Shown here one piece after another: positions 22,148 to 29,989 of a stretch of DNA of 33,991 nucleotides. Source of the DNA: CAZAKZ01 sp964485695 (GTDB taxonomy: Bacteria > Planctomycetota > JAFGQW01). Position 1 is the stretch's first letter, and the number at the start of each line of letters is the position of its first letter. The notes under the pieces are model-generated. The model saw only the letters and a program-made list of their open reading frames with translations. It searched no databases and was not told the DNA's origin. A program made the position numbers and the translations under genes. The stretch is taken from contig CAZAKZ010000056.1 in NCBI GenBank assembly GCA_964485695.1, positions 1-33,991 on the forward strand, written 5' to 3'.

Positions 22148-22789
22148 CTACTTCGCTGCTCTTGAAACGAGTGGCTCGGGCCCGGACCGCCGCCTTTCCA
22201 CCCACCTCGCCCAGTCCCTCCGGGCCTCGGCCACGGCCTTGTTCTTCAGCAGCGGGTAGAGGCCCGTGATCTCACGAAGCGCCACGATGGCGGCTTTTCG
22301 GGTCTCGGGCGACACGTCTTCCTCCTCCACGAAGGGGAGTAAAAACCGCACGGCCCCGGCGCCACGCTTCGAGAGCACCTTGATGGCTGAACGGCGGCGG
22401 GCCTCGCTATCTGTGCGGGCCTCGGCAGCCAGGTCCTCGCAGGAGAGGTTCTCGTGGATGCGCTCCATGAGGTCGCGAAAAGTCTGATACGCGTGGCTCC
22501 ACCAGGGTACTCGACCGAGGGCCACGGTCAGGATGGGCAGGGCGTCGACACCTGCCTCGAGGATGCGGATCCTGGCGAGGGTTCTCTCCCGGAAGGTTCC
22601 TCGGCCGAGGTCGTCGACGGCCACCTGGAGCGAGGGGTCGAAGTTCCTTTCCTCCGGGAGATCCCGATCCATTTCAATCCGGGATCCGGGATTCGGAGAT
22701 TCCGGGCGGGCGCTGCACCCCGCCAGGAGAGTCGTAAGGAGACCCAGAACGAAAGCCGCCGGGGGAATAATCGAGCTTCGTGCTTTCAT
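22148..22789 (-). CDS. Lipoprotein with HEAT-like helices
   Basis: A 213-residue lipoprotein. The N-terminus is a lipoprotein signal (FVLGLLTTLLAGC) with the lipobox LLAG/C, so Cys25 would be lipidated. The remaining sequence is mostly helical with HEAT-like character: LGRGTFRERTLARIRILEAGVDALPIL, SEARRRSAIKVLSKRGAGAVRFLLPF and PETRKAAIVALREITG. A disordered Pro/Glu stretch follows the lipid site. The basic C-terminus (WARWVERRRSG) is odd for a periplasmic protein. ATG 22789 has a clear GGAGGA 7 bases upstream. It is convergent with glnS, and no partner gene is nearby. The function is unknown; repeat proteins of this kind usually scaffold other proteins. Confidence 0.75.
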   Translation of the reverse strand: MKARSSIIPPAAFVLGLLTTLLAGCSARPESPNPGSRIEMDRDLPEERNFDPSLQVAVDDLGRGTFRERTLARIRILEAGVDALPILTVALGRVPWWSHAYQTFRDLMERIHENLSCEDLAAEARTDSEARRRSAIKVLSKRGAGAVRFLLPFVEEEDVSPETRKAAIVALREITGLYPLLKNKAVAEARRDWARWVERRRSGPEPLVSRAAK

Positions 22790-23097
22790 CGCGGTATCCT
22801 CCAGATCAAACGGCAGGATTCAATCCTTCCTGCTCGGGGAAAAAGCGGCGGAATCGCAGGAACCGGGACGGAAAATCAGGATTTTTTTCGCCTGCAGCGG
22901 GTACAAAAAAAGCACGTTCTGGTACACACCGAGTTCTGTGTTGGGAAGGCAGAAATCCAGGGCTGATTTGGCTGTTGTTCCGTAATATCCGTCCTGGCTC
23001 GCATCAGGACATACAGGTATAATGGGGGCGTCTCGGTGGATTGAAGCGGTGTGTCCTACCCGCGAACGTGTCACCCACAATTCGAAAAGGAATTTCG
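22790..23097 (+). promoter_or_regulatory. Divergent intergenic region with a CotH promoter candidate
   Basis: This 308-base stretch separates the lipoprotein (minus) from the first CotH gene (plus). A perfect TATAAT stands at 23018-23023; the best -35 (CTGGCT, 22994-22999, 18-base spacer) is poor. A T7 run (22884 region) and an A7 run (22906 region) are nearby but no hairpin precedes them. No gene was found in it. Confidence 0.45.
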
Positions 23098-25518
23098 ATG
23101 GCCCGATTCGAATTCTACCTCTGGGTTCTGGCTCTCACCGTCCTGATTCCAGGACCCGGCCTTGTCGCTCAGGCGCCCGACCTCTACGACGTCTCCACCC
23201 TGCGCACCTTCAAGATCACCTTCAAGCAGAACGACTGGTGGCAGCAGCTCACGAACAACTACGGCAAGGACATCGACATCCCCGCCGACCTGGACGTGGA
23301 CGGCAAGGTTCTGAAGGAAGTGGGTGTACGATTCCGGGGCACTTCCTCCTACCGTTTCATCGGAAAGTCCCAGAAGAAGTCCTTCAACATCACCATCGAT
23401 TCCTTCGTCCCGAACCAGGAGCTCTACGACTACAAGAACCTGAACCTGTCCAACAGCTACAATGATCCCACATTTCTCCGGGAAGTCGTCGCTTACGAAC
23501 TCATGCGGCGCTACACAGCGGCACCCAAGGTCAATTACGTGAAGCTCGTCCTGAACAACGAGAACTGGGGCATCTACGTCAACGTCCAGCAGCCCGACAA
23601 GCAGATGATGCGGGAGTGGTTCAAGGGCAACGACGGCAACCGGTTCCGCGCCGACATGCCTACCGGAGGAACTCCGGGCAAATCGGCCCTCCAGTGGCTG
23701 GGCTCCCTGCCCGAACCTTACAAGAAGGCATACGAGCTGAAATCCGAGGAGAATCCCGATCCCTGGACAGACCTCATCAAGGCCTGTGAAGCCCTGAACC
23801 AGAAGCCCGCAGCCCAGATTCCGCCCTACATCAACGTGGACCGGGCGCTTTGGTATATCGCCCTCAACAATACCATCGTGAACCTGGACAGCTACATCGT
23901 CCGGGGCAATGACTACTACATCTACTTCACCGAGGAACACCACGTCCTTCAGATGATCCCCTGGGACATGAACGAGAGCTTCGGCGGTTTCAACAACCGG
24001 CTCTCCGTCCTCCAGTTGAAGCAGCTGTCCCCCTATTATATGGAAACCAGTACCAGCCGTCCCATACTGAACGTCCTCCTGGCCGTGCCGGCGTGGCGAG
24101 CACAGTACCTCGCCCACATCCGGACCTTCCTGAAGGAGTCCTTCAACGCTGCCGAGCTGGATCGCCTCATCACGAAGCACCACGGCCTCATCGCCGCCGA
24201 GGTGGCCCTGGACACCAAGAAGCTCTACACCACGGCGCAGTTCACCCAGAACCTCACCCAGGACATCCGGATCGGATCATGGCCCTACTCCACCACGGTG
24301 CCGGGCCTCAAGCCGCTGGTGGCCGACCGTGCCGCCTACCTGAACGCCTTCTCCGACATCGCGAAACCGGTTCCCGCGATCACCCAGACGGCCCATGCAC
24401 CGGCGGAGCCCGACATCCACCAAACAGTCTGGGTGACGGCCAGGGTGACCGGGAGTCCGTCCGTTTCCACCGTGGAGCTCGCCTACACCACGGCCGAGGT
24501 CTTCACGACGGTCTCCATGTTCGACGACGGAATGCACCACGACGGCAAGGCCGGTGACGGCGTGTTCGGCGCCTCCATCCCGCCGAGTTCACTCGGAGCC
24601 GAGGTGCGATACTACCTGCGGGCCCAGATCACCGGCGGCGGCATGGCTCTGGACCCACCCCGGGCCGAGCGGATCACCCACTCGTACACGGTGAAGCCCC
24701 CCACGGGGAAGAGCACCGTGCAGATCCACGAGTTCCTTGCCAGGAACCGGAACGGCATCAAGGACGAAATGTCGGAGGCCGAGGACTGGATCGAAATTCT
24801 GAACACCGGTACCACGGCCGTGGACCTGAGCGGCTTCGGCCTCAGCGACAACGTCCTGAGGCCCGACAAGTGGAAGTTTCCCCAGGGCACGGTCATCCAG
24901 CCGGGCAAGACGCTGCTGATCTGGGCGGACGACGAGGGAAGCCAGGGGCCGCTCCACGCCGCCTTCAAGCTGAGCGGCAGCGGCGAGGAGATCGCGCTCT
25001 TTGCAAAGGACGGGAAGACGCTGCTGGATTCGGTCACCTACGGGCCCCAGCAGGAAGACGTGTCCACGGGCAGGCTGCCGGGTCACCCCGGCGTGTGGGC
25101 CTCCTTTCCCGATCCCACGCCCTACCGCCCGAATCAACCCGATCCCTGCGGCCACCTCGACTATCACAGCCTCGACCTCACGACCACCCCCTTCTCCCTC
25201 ACGGGCCTCGGATCGCCCGTGGTTGGCGGTCAGGTCTCCTACAAGATCGAGAACGCACCCGCCTCGACACCCGGATTTCTGGCCCTTTCCCTCGCGCCAT
25301 TGCAGGCCAATGCGGGAAGCCTGGGCGCCGTCCTGGTCAATCCGGCCCTGATGGTGCTCTTCCCCGTCACCACCGACGGCTCCGGATCCACTACCCAGAA
25401 CCTCGGTATCCCCTCCGCGACGGTGCTGAAGGGCCAGGTCTTCTACTTCCAGGCCTTTGTCTTCTCCGGCACCGCGGGGGGATTCTCCAGCGGCGTCCTG
25501 ACCCGGATCTGCCCGTGA
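23098..25518 (+). CDS. Secreted CotH-kinase protein with lamin-tail domain (paralogue 1)
   Basis: An 806-residue exported protein. A signal peptide (about 1-24, ending GLVAQA) leads into a CotH-kinase domain (about 30-390): VGVRFRGTSSYRF, KSQKKSFNITID, NLNLSNSYNDPTFLREVVAYELMRR and the catalytic IPWDMNESFGG (Asp290). CotH kinases are Fam20C-like and phosphorylate secreted proteins on Ser. A beta-rich segment (about 435-535) has FDDGMHHDGKAGDGVFGA. A lamin-tail domain follows (about 540-670: IHEFLARNRNGIKDEMSEAEDWIEILN, WADDEGSQGPLHAAFKLS). The last about 115 residues form the C-terminal module ending GVLTRICP. ATG 23098 was preferred to earlier candidates because AAGGA lies 6 bases upstream. 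The next gene is a paralogue. The substrate is unknown; the neighbouring secreted proteins are candidates. Confidence 0.9.
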   Translation: MARFEFYLWVLALTVLIPGPGLVAQAPDLYDVSTLRTFKITFKQNDWWQQLTNNYGKDIDIPADLDVDGKVLKEVGVRFRGTSSYRFIGKSQKKSFNITIDSFVPNQELYDYKNLNLSNSYNDPTFLREVVAYELMRRYTAAPKVNYVKLVLNNENWGIYVNVQQPDKQMMREWFKGNDGNRFRADMPTGGTPGKSALQWLGSLPEPYKKAYELKSEENPDPWTDLIKACEALNQKPAAQIPPYINVDRALWYIALNNTIVNLDSYIVRGNDYYIYFTEEHHVLQMIPWDMNESFGGFNNRLSVLQLKQLSPYYMETSTSRPILNVLLAVPAWRAQYLAHIRTFLKESFNAAELDRLITKHHGLIAAEVALDTKKLYTTAQFTQNLTQDIRIGSWPYSTTVPGLKPLVADRAAYLNAFSDIAKPVPAITQTAHAPAEPDIHQTVWVTARVTGSPSVSTVELAYTTAEVFTTVSMFDDGMHHDGKAGDGVFGASIPPSSLGAEVRYYLRAQITGGGMALDPPRAERITHSYTVKPPTGKSTVQIHEFLARNRNGIKDEMSEAEDWIEILNTGTTAVDLSGFGLSDNVLRPDKWKFPQGTVIQPGKTLLIWADDEGSQGPLHAAFKLSGSGEEIALFAKDGKTLLDSVTYGPQQEDVSTGRLPGHPGVWASFPDPTPYRPNQPDPCGHLDYHSLDLTTTPFSLTGLGSPVVGGQVSYKIENAPASTPGFLALSLAPLQANAGSLGAVLVNPALMVLFPVTTDGSGSTTQNLGIPSATVLKGQVFYFQAFVFSGTAGGFSSGVLTRICP

Positions 25519-25659
25519 GCCCGGGGCCGGCCGGAAATGTACAGCTGGTTCCATACAAGGGGTGCAGGGCTGCTGGAATCAAAATGATTCGCCGGCTGTT
25601 CGGGAGCCATTCTTCTATTTTCTCCGAATTACCCGGTCCGGGAGGCCCGAACCGTGGTT

Positions 25660-25665
25660 TACAAT
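25660..25665 (+). promoter_or_regulatory. Possible -10 element of the second CotH gene
   Basis: TACAAT (25660-25665) lies 40 bases before the ATG at 25706, within the 187-base spacer after the first CotH gene. No good -35 box is visible. It would let the second CotH gene be expressed on its own. Confidence 0.25.
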
Positions 25666-25705
25666 GAATCAGATGATTTGTCTGCCCCTGCCACGGATGT
25701 AGAAG

Positions 25706-28132
25706 ATGAACACGAAGAGGTCCCTCGCAGCACTCCTCCTGGCCCTGGCCCTCGGAGCCGGCAGTCCCGCCCAGACCCCCGATCTGTACGATCCCTCCGT
25801 GGTCCGCTCCCTTCACCTCACCTTCAAGCAATCGAACTGGTGGCAGCTGCTGGAGGGGAACCGCTCCTCCAAAACCGACATCCCCGGCGACTTGACGGTA
25901 GACAGCAAGGTCTACAAGGACATCGGAGTGCGCTTCAAGAGCCACGCCTCCTACAACGGCGCCGGCGCCTCGAAGAAAAAACCCTTCAACCTGAGCATGG
26001 ATTCCTTTGTCTCGGGCCAGCGCCTCTACGGCATCAAGACCCTGAACCTCCAGAACGGATTTCTGGATCCCACGTTCGTCCGGGAGATCATCACCCTCCA
26101 GATGATGCGGCGCTACCTTCCGGCGCCGCGGGCCGTCTTCGTCAAGCTCTACATCAACACGCAATACTGGGGCCTCTACACCAGCGTGGAGCAGGTAAAC
26201 CAGGATCTGCCGGGACGCTGGTTCCCCAATATTGACGGAAACCACTACAAGGCCGATCCCACGGATTCCAAGACGCCCGCCGGTAACTCCGCCCTGGTGT
26301 GGCTGGGAGCTTCCGTCAACACCTATAAGAAGAGCTACGACCTGAAGACCGGGAGTCGACAGACGCCGTGGATGGATCTCGTCAACCTCATCGACAAGCT
26401 GAACAACACCGCGCCCTCGCTGCTGGAGCAGGTCCTCCCGCAGGTGCTGGACGTGGATCGAGCGCTGTGGTTCACCGCCCTCAACAACGTCTTCTGCAAC
26501 CTGGACAGCTACATCGGCAGCGGCCACAACTACTATCTCTACCACGAAGTCCTGGGCGACCGGTTCCACACCATCCCCTGGGACCTGAACCGGAGCTTCG
26601 GCACCTTCGACATGGGCCTCAGCCTCACGTCGCTCCAGACCCTGTCTCCCTATCACGGGGAAACTTCAACGATCTCCCATCCGCTGGTGAACCGCCTGTT
26701 CAGTAAAACGGTCTGGAAGGAGCACTACCGGGCCCACGTGCGCACCGTGCTGAAGGAGTCCTTCAACCGAAATACCCTCGACGCCCTCATCAAGAAGTAC
26801 CAGGACCTCATCCGGAGCGACGTCCAGGCCGACCCGAACAAGCTCTACGACATGAGTCTCTTCGACCTCGGCGTGTCCCAGGATCTGAAGATCGCCGTAC
26901 CCGGGAGCAGCGTCCTGCAGCTCTTGCCCGGCCTGAAACCGTTCATCAGCGCCCGATCGGGCCATCTGAACGCTCATCCGGACATCACCGAGACGACGCC
27001 CGTAATCACCGGGCTGTCTCATTCCCCTGCGCGTCCTCCTGCCGGCGAGACCGTCTGGATCAACGCCAAGGTGACCGCCTCAACCAGCATCTCGGAGGTG
27101 GTGGCGGCCCACGCCACGGCAGGCACCTTCGTGACTGTGAAAATGCACGACGACGGCAACCACCACGACGGTCTCAAGGGCGACGGAGTCTACGGCGGCG
27201 CCGTGGCGCCCGTGGGCTTCGGCACCACCGTGAAATACTACGTGCGCGCCCGAACCTCGACGGGAGGCACCTCCTTCGCTCCGGCCCGGGCAGAGCTCGT
27301 GACCGCCTCCTACACCGCCACGGCGGGTCGGATCCGGATCAGCGAGTTCCTGGCCAAGAACGATACCGGCATCCGGGATGAAAAGGGCGAATACGAGGAC
27401 TGGATCGAAATCCTCAACACGGGCCCGGCCGCCGTGGACCTGGGCGGAAACTACCTGACCGATGATCCGAAGGTACCGACCCGGTGGGTGATCCCCTCGA
27501 AAACCCTCCTGCAACCCGGCCAGGCCCTCCTGGTCTGGGCCGACAACGAACCGGGTGAGGGCCCGCTCCACGCCACCTTCAAGCTGAGCGCCGGAGGCGA
27601 GTCCGTCGCGCTCTTTGCCGGGGACGGGAAGACTCTCCTGGACCTCTTCACCTTCGGCCCGCAGCTGGGAGACGTCTCCACGGGCCGGATGGCCGGCCAG
27701 GACGGGATCTGGGTCACCTTTCCGGACCCGACGCCACGGAGCCCGAATCTACCCGTCTCCTGCGGTCACCTCCGGTACGACGCCCTGGACCCGGCCTCGA
27801 CGCCCCTGAGCCTCTCGGCCTCGGGAACACCGGGAATTGGAAAACAGGTCGTGTATTCCGTTGCCGGAGCCCCCCCGTCGACGCCCGGCTTGCTCGGGAT
27901 CTCGACGGCACCGATCCACGTCGGCCTGGGTTCCCCGGGGACGCTGCTCATCCACCCATTCAACATCGCTCTGTTGCCCCTGGCCACGGGGACGAACGGA
28001 ACAGCGAACTTCCCGCTGGCCATACCCGGCGAGCAGGTCCTCAGGGGAGTCGTATTCTACTTACAAGGATATGTTCATGACGGGATGCAGGGAGGTCTGA
28101 CCGGCGGCGTGCTGAGCCGGATCTGCCCCTGA
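25706..28132 (+). CDS. Secreted CotH-kinase protein with lamin-tail domain (paralogue 2)
   Basis: An 808-residue tandem paralogue of the preceding gene with the same domain order. The signal peptide is MNTKRSLAALLLALALGAGSP. The CotH domain (about 30-395) has GVRFKSHASYNGAG, KKKPFNLSMDSF, NLQNGFLDPTFVREIITLQMMRR and IPWDLNRSFGTF (Asp293). The middle region repeats the motif HDDGNHHDGLKGDGVYGG seen in paralogue 1. The lamin-tail domain (about 540-665) begins ISEFLAKNDTGIRDEKGEYEDW, and the C-terminal module ends GVLSRICP. CGHLRYDALDPASTP at the start of that module matches CGHLDYHSLD in paralogue 1. It follows paralogue 1 by 187 bases and is followed at 30 bases by the stand-alone lamin-tail gene, probably in one transcript. 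Confidence 0.9.
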   Translation: MNTKRSLAALLLALALGAGSPAQTPDLYDPSVVRSLHLTFKQSNWWQLLEGNRSSKTDIPGDLTVDSKVYKDIGVRFKSHASYNGAGASKKKPFNLSMDSFVSGQRLYGIKTLNLQNGFLDPTFVREIITLQMMRRYLPAPRAVFVKLYINTQYWGLYTSVEQVNQDLPGRWFPNIDGNHYKADPTDSKTPAGNSALVWLGASVNTYKKSYDLKTGSRQTPWMDLVNLIDKLNNTAPSLLEQVLPQVLDVDRALWFTALNNVFCNLDSYIGSGHNYYLYHEVLGDRFHTIPWDLNRSFGTFDMGLSLTSLQTLSPYHGETSTISHPLVNRLFSKTVWKEHYRAHVRTVLKESFNRNTLDALIKKYQDLIRSDVQADPNKLYDMSLFDLGVSQDLKIAVPGSSVLQLLPGLKPFISARSGHLNAHPDITETTPVITGLSHSPARPPAGETVWINAKVTASTSISEVVAAHATAGTFVTVKMHDDGNHHDGLKGDGVYGGAVAPVGFGTTVKYYVRARTSTGGTSFAPARAELVTASYTATAGRIRISEFLAKNDTGIRDEKGEYEDWIEILNTGPAAVDLGGNYLTDDPKVPTRWVIPSKTLLQPGQALLVWADNEPGEGPLHATFKLSAGGESVALFAGDGKTLLDLFTFGPQLGDVSTGRMAGQDGIWVTFPDPTPRSPNLPVSCGHLRYDALDPASTPLSLSASGTPGIGKQVVYSVAGAPPSTPGLLGISTAPIHVGLGSPGTLLIHPFNIALLPLATGTNGTANFPLAIPGEQVLRGVVFYLQGYVHDGMQGGLTGGVLSRICP

Positions 28133-28161
28133 ATCCCAGAGAAGAAAAAGGAGTACTACTC

Positions 28162-29028
28162 ATGCGTTTCATGATGATCGCCGCGTTGATCCTGTTCATC
28201 GGATCCCTGGCCGCCGTCGCACCCGGCCAGGTCCTGATCCACGAGTTTCTGGCCAAGAACGTCGCAGGTATCAAGGACGAGAAGGGGGAGTACGAAGACT
28301 GGCTTGAACTCGTCAACCTGGGCGTCTCTGCCGTGGACATCAGCGACTTCTACCTCACCGACAATCTCACGAACCTGTCGAAGTGGCAGATCCCGAAGGG
28401 TACGATCTTGCCCCCGGGCGGCGTACTCCTGTTCTGGGCCGACGAAGACCAGCAGGACGGCCCGTACCACACCAACTTCAAGCTGGACAAGGAAGGGGAA
28501 GAGATCGGATTCGTCGCCAAGGATGGCACCACCCTCATCGACTCCGTCAAATTCGGACAGCAGGCTGCGGACATCTCCCAGGGCCGCCTGGTGGGCCACA
28601 ACGTCTGGGTGACCTTTCCCGCCCCGACACCGCGCGCCCAGAACCAGCCTGTGCCGTGCGGCAACCTCCTCTACAACGCCAAGGATAACCTGGCCAACCC
28701 AGGCGAGGTGATAGCGGTCCAGGGGCCCAAGGTGGGCCAGATGGCCACGTTCAGGGTGCAGAAGATTCCGGCCAGCACCACCGGTGTCCTCGCGCTTTCA
28801 ACCCTGCCGTTTCACACCAGCGTGAGCGGCGCTGGCGTGTTGCTCATCAATCCGGGCACCATGCTCATGTTCCCCCTCACGTCCAACTCCCAGGGCATCG
28901 CCGACTTCAATATTCCGATTCCCCCCGCCAGCGTCCTGGCCGGCGTCTCCTTCTACTTCCAGGGCTTCTTCCATAGCGGGATGAGCGGCGGATTGACCGG
29001 AGGGCTGATCACGCGGATCTGCCCGTGA
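28162..29028 (+). CDS. Secreted stand-alone lamin-tail domain protein
   Basis: A 288-residue protein equal to the C-terminal half of the CotH paralogues. After a signal peptide (MMIAALILFIGSLAAVAPG) the lamin-tail domain begins at once (about 24-150: IHEFLAKNVAGIKDEKGEYEDW, LPPGGVLLFWADEDQQDGP, HTNFKLDKEGEE). The C-terminal module (about 165-288) starts with CGNLLYNAKDN and ends GGLTGGLITRICP. The sequence blocks match those of CotH paralogue 2 especially well (EFLAKN, DEKGEYEDW), so it probably arose by duplication and loss of the kinase half. ATG 28162 has AAAGGAG about 9 bases upstream. It could be a binding partner or a substrate of the CotH kinases, or a surface adhesin; this is inference. 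Confidence 0.88.
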   Translation: MRFMMIAALILFIGSLAAVAPGQVLIHEFLAKNVAGIKDEKGEYEDWLELVNLGVSAVDISDFYLTDNLTNLSKWQIPKGTILPPGGVLLFWADEDQQDGPYHTNFKLDKEGEEIGFVAKDGTTLIDSVKFGQQAADISQGRLVGHNVWVTFPAPTPRAQNQPVPCGNLLYNAKDNLANPGEVIAVQGPKVGQMATFRVQKIPASTTGVLALSTLPFHTSVSGAGVLLINPGTMLMFPLTSNSQGIADFNIPIPPASVLAGVSFYFQGFFHSGMSGGLTGGLITRICP

Positions 29029-29038
29029 GGGATCCCAA

Positions 29039-29115
29039 GGTCGGGTGGTAATCAAGTTTCTCATCGGGGTGGAAACGGAGTTTCCGATTCACGAACCTCC
29101 TGAAACCACCCGGCC
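29039..29115. repeat. Nested inverted repeats after the lamin-tail gene
   Basis: GGTCGGGTGGT (29039-29049) and ACCACCCGGCC (29105-29115) pair at 10 of 11 positions. Inside lies the hairpin GGAAAC-gga-GTTTCC (29071-29085). Such a structure could end the CotH/lamin-tail transcript or fold in its 3' region. No T-run follows. The stretch 29029-29255 holds no other clear gene. Confidence 0.35.
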
Positions 29116-29255
29116 GTGACAAGATCCAACACACCGAGGAAAAAGAAGTTGCGTCTGCTCCGGATCAGGATGTCCAGCGGCATGGGGTTTGCATTCCTGT
29201 TCGCTCCGTCCGTGCTCCAGGCTCGAGCCGACCTGTCCCGACGGAGAGGAACCTC

Positions 29256-29912
29256 ATGCGAAATCCAGGCCGATCCGACCTCGCCCCCCCCGGAGACCGC
29301 GGTTTCACCCTCATCGAGATCCTGGTGGTCCTCACCATCATTGCGGCCATTGTCGGGATCGCGGTGCCCATCCTGACCAGCGTCAGTAACACCAAGGACG
29401 CCACGTTGTGCAAATCGAACCTGAAGAGCATCGGTGGCGCCCTGCACCTCCACCACCAGCGTTTCAAGCACTACCCCGGCACCCAATCGGGCATCCAGTT
29501 CCTGCTGGCGCCGCTGAAAAAGAGGATGGTCGATTTCACCGAGGACACCATCCGGAACATGTACGTCTGCCCGGGCGACGACCGGGCCATGCAGAGGGTC
29601 GGGGAGCAGGGCGTGAGGGAGGCATACAGCGACCTTGACAACCTGGACCCGGGGGTGATCAGCTATGCCGGCCGCAACACCCAGGCGTTCCCCCTCCAGC
29701 GCAGGATTGCCGGCATGGAGGTCATCGCCTGCGACGCCGGCGGAGATGACGGCAACGTCATGATCCACCGGCACAAGATCAACATCCTCTACCTGGACCA
29801 GCACGTCTCGGACATCGACGTCACGGAGCTCCCAGAAGAGGACGAGAAAAATTTCCGGGTGGGTCCCGATTCGCCGCTGGAGGCCCTCAAAAAACTCAAC
29901 AAGAATCCCTGA
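29256..29912 (+). CDS. Prepilin-type N-terminal cleavage protein
   Basis: A 218-residue pseudopilin-like protein. The leader MRNPGRSDLAPPGDRG is followed by FTLIEILVVLTIIAAIVGIAVPI, the type IV prepilin cleavage motif (G/FTLIE) with its helix. The C-terminal soluble domain (about 60-200) has MIHRHKINILYLDQHVSDIDV, similar to the 'H-x-x-N-x-L-x-x-D-x-H-V' end of planctomycete DUF1559-type proteins. Such proteins belong to type II secretion or pilus-like assemblies. No peptidase, ATPase or secretin gene lies next to it, so it would use a machine encoded elsewhere. ATG 29256 has GGAGAGG 6 bases upstream. It is followed by a strong bidirectional-type terminator. Confidence 0.85.
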   Translation: MRNPGRSDLAPPGDRGFTLIEILVVLTIIAAIVGIAVPILTSVSNTKDATLCKSNLKSIGGALHLHHQRFKHYPGTQSGIQFLLAPLKKRMVDFTEDTIRNMYVCPGDDRAMQRVGEQGVREAYSDLDNLDPGVISYAGRNTQAFPLQRRIAGMEVIACDAGGDDGNVMIHRHKINILYLDQHVSDIDVTELPEEDEKNFRVGPDSPLEALKKLNKNP

Positions 29913-29937
29913 CGGCGTTCCTCCGGGAACCCATGGA

Positions 29938-29971
29938 AACCGCCCCTGATTGGTTCAGGGGCGGTTCTTTT
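29938..29971. terminator. Strong hairpin terminator between convergent genes
   Basis: AACCGCCCCTGA (29938-29949) and TCAGGGGCGGTT (29955-29966) form a perfect 12-bp stem with a 5-base loop, followed by CTTTT (29967-29971) on the plus strand. It can end both the prepilin gene (plus) and the Asp-box gene (minus). Its core CCCCTGA/TCAGGGG recurs in the hairpin at 31688. Confidence 0.88.
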
Positions 29972-29989
29972 ATTATCCGGGGAGTACCT

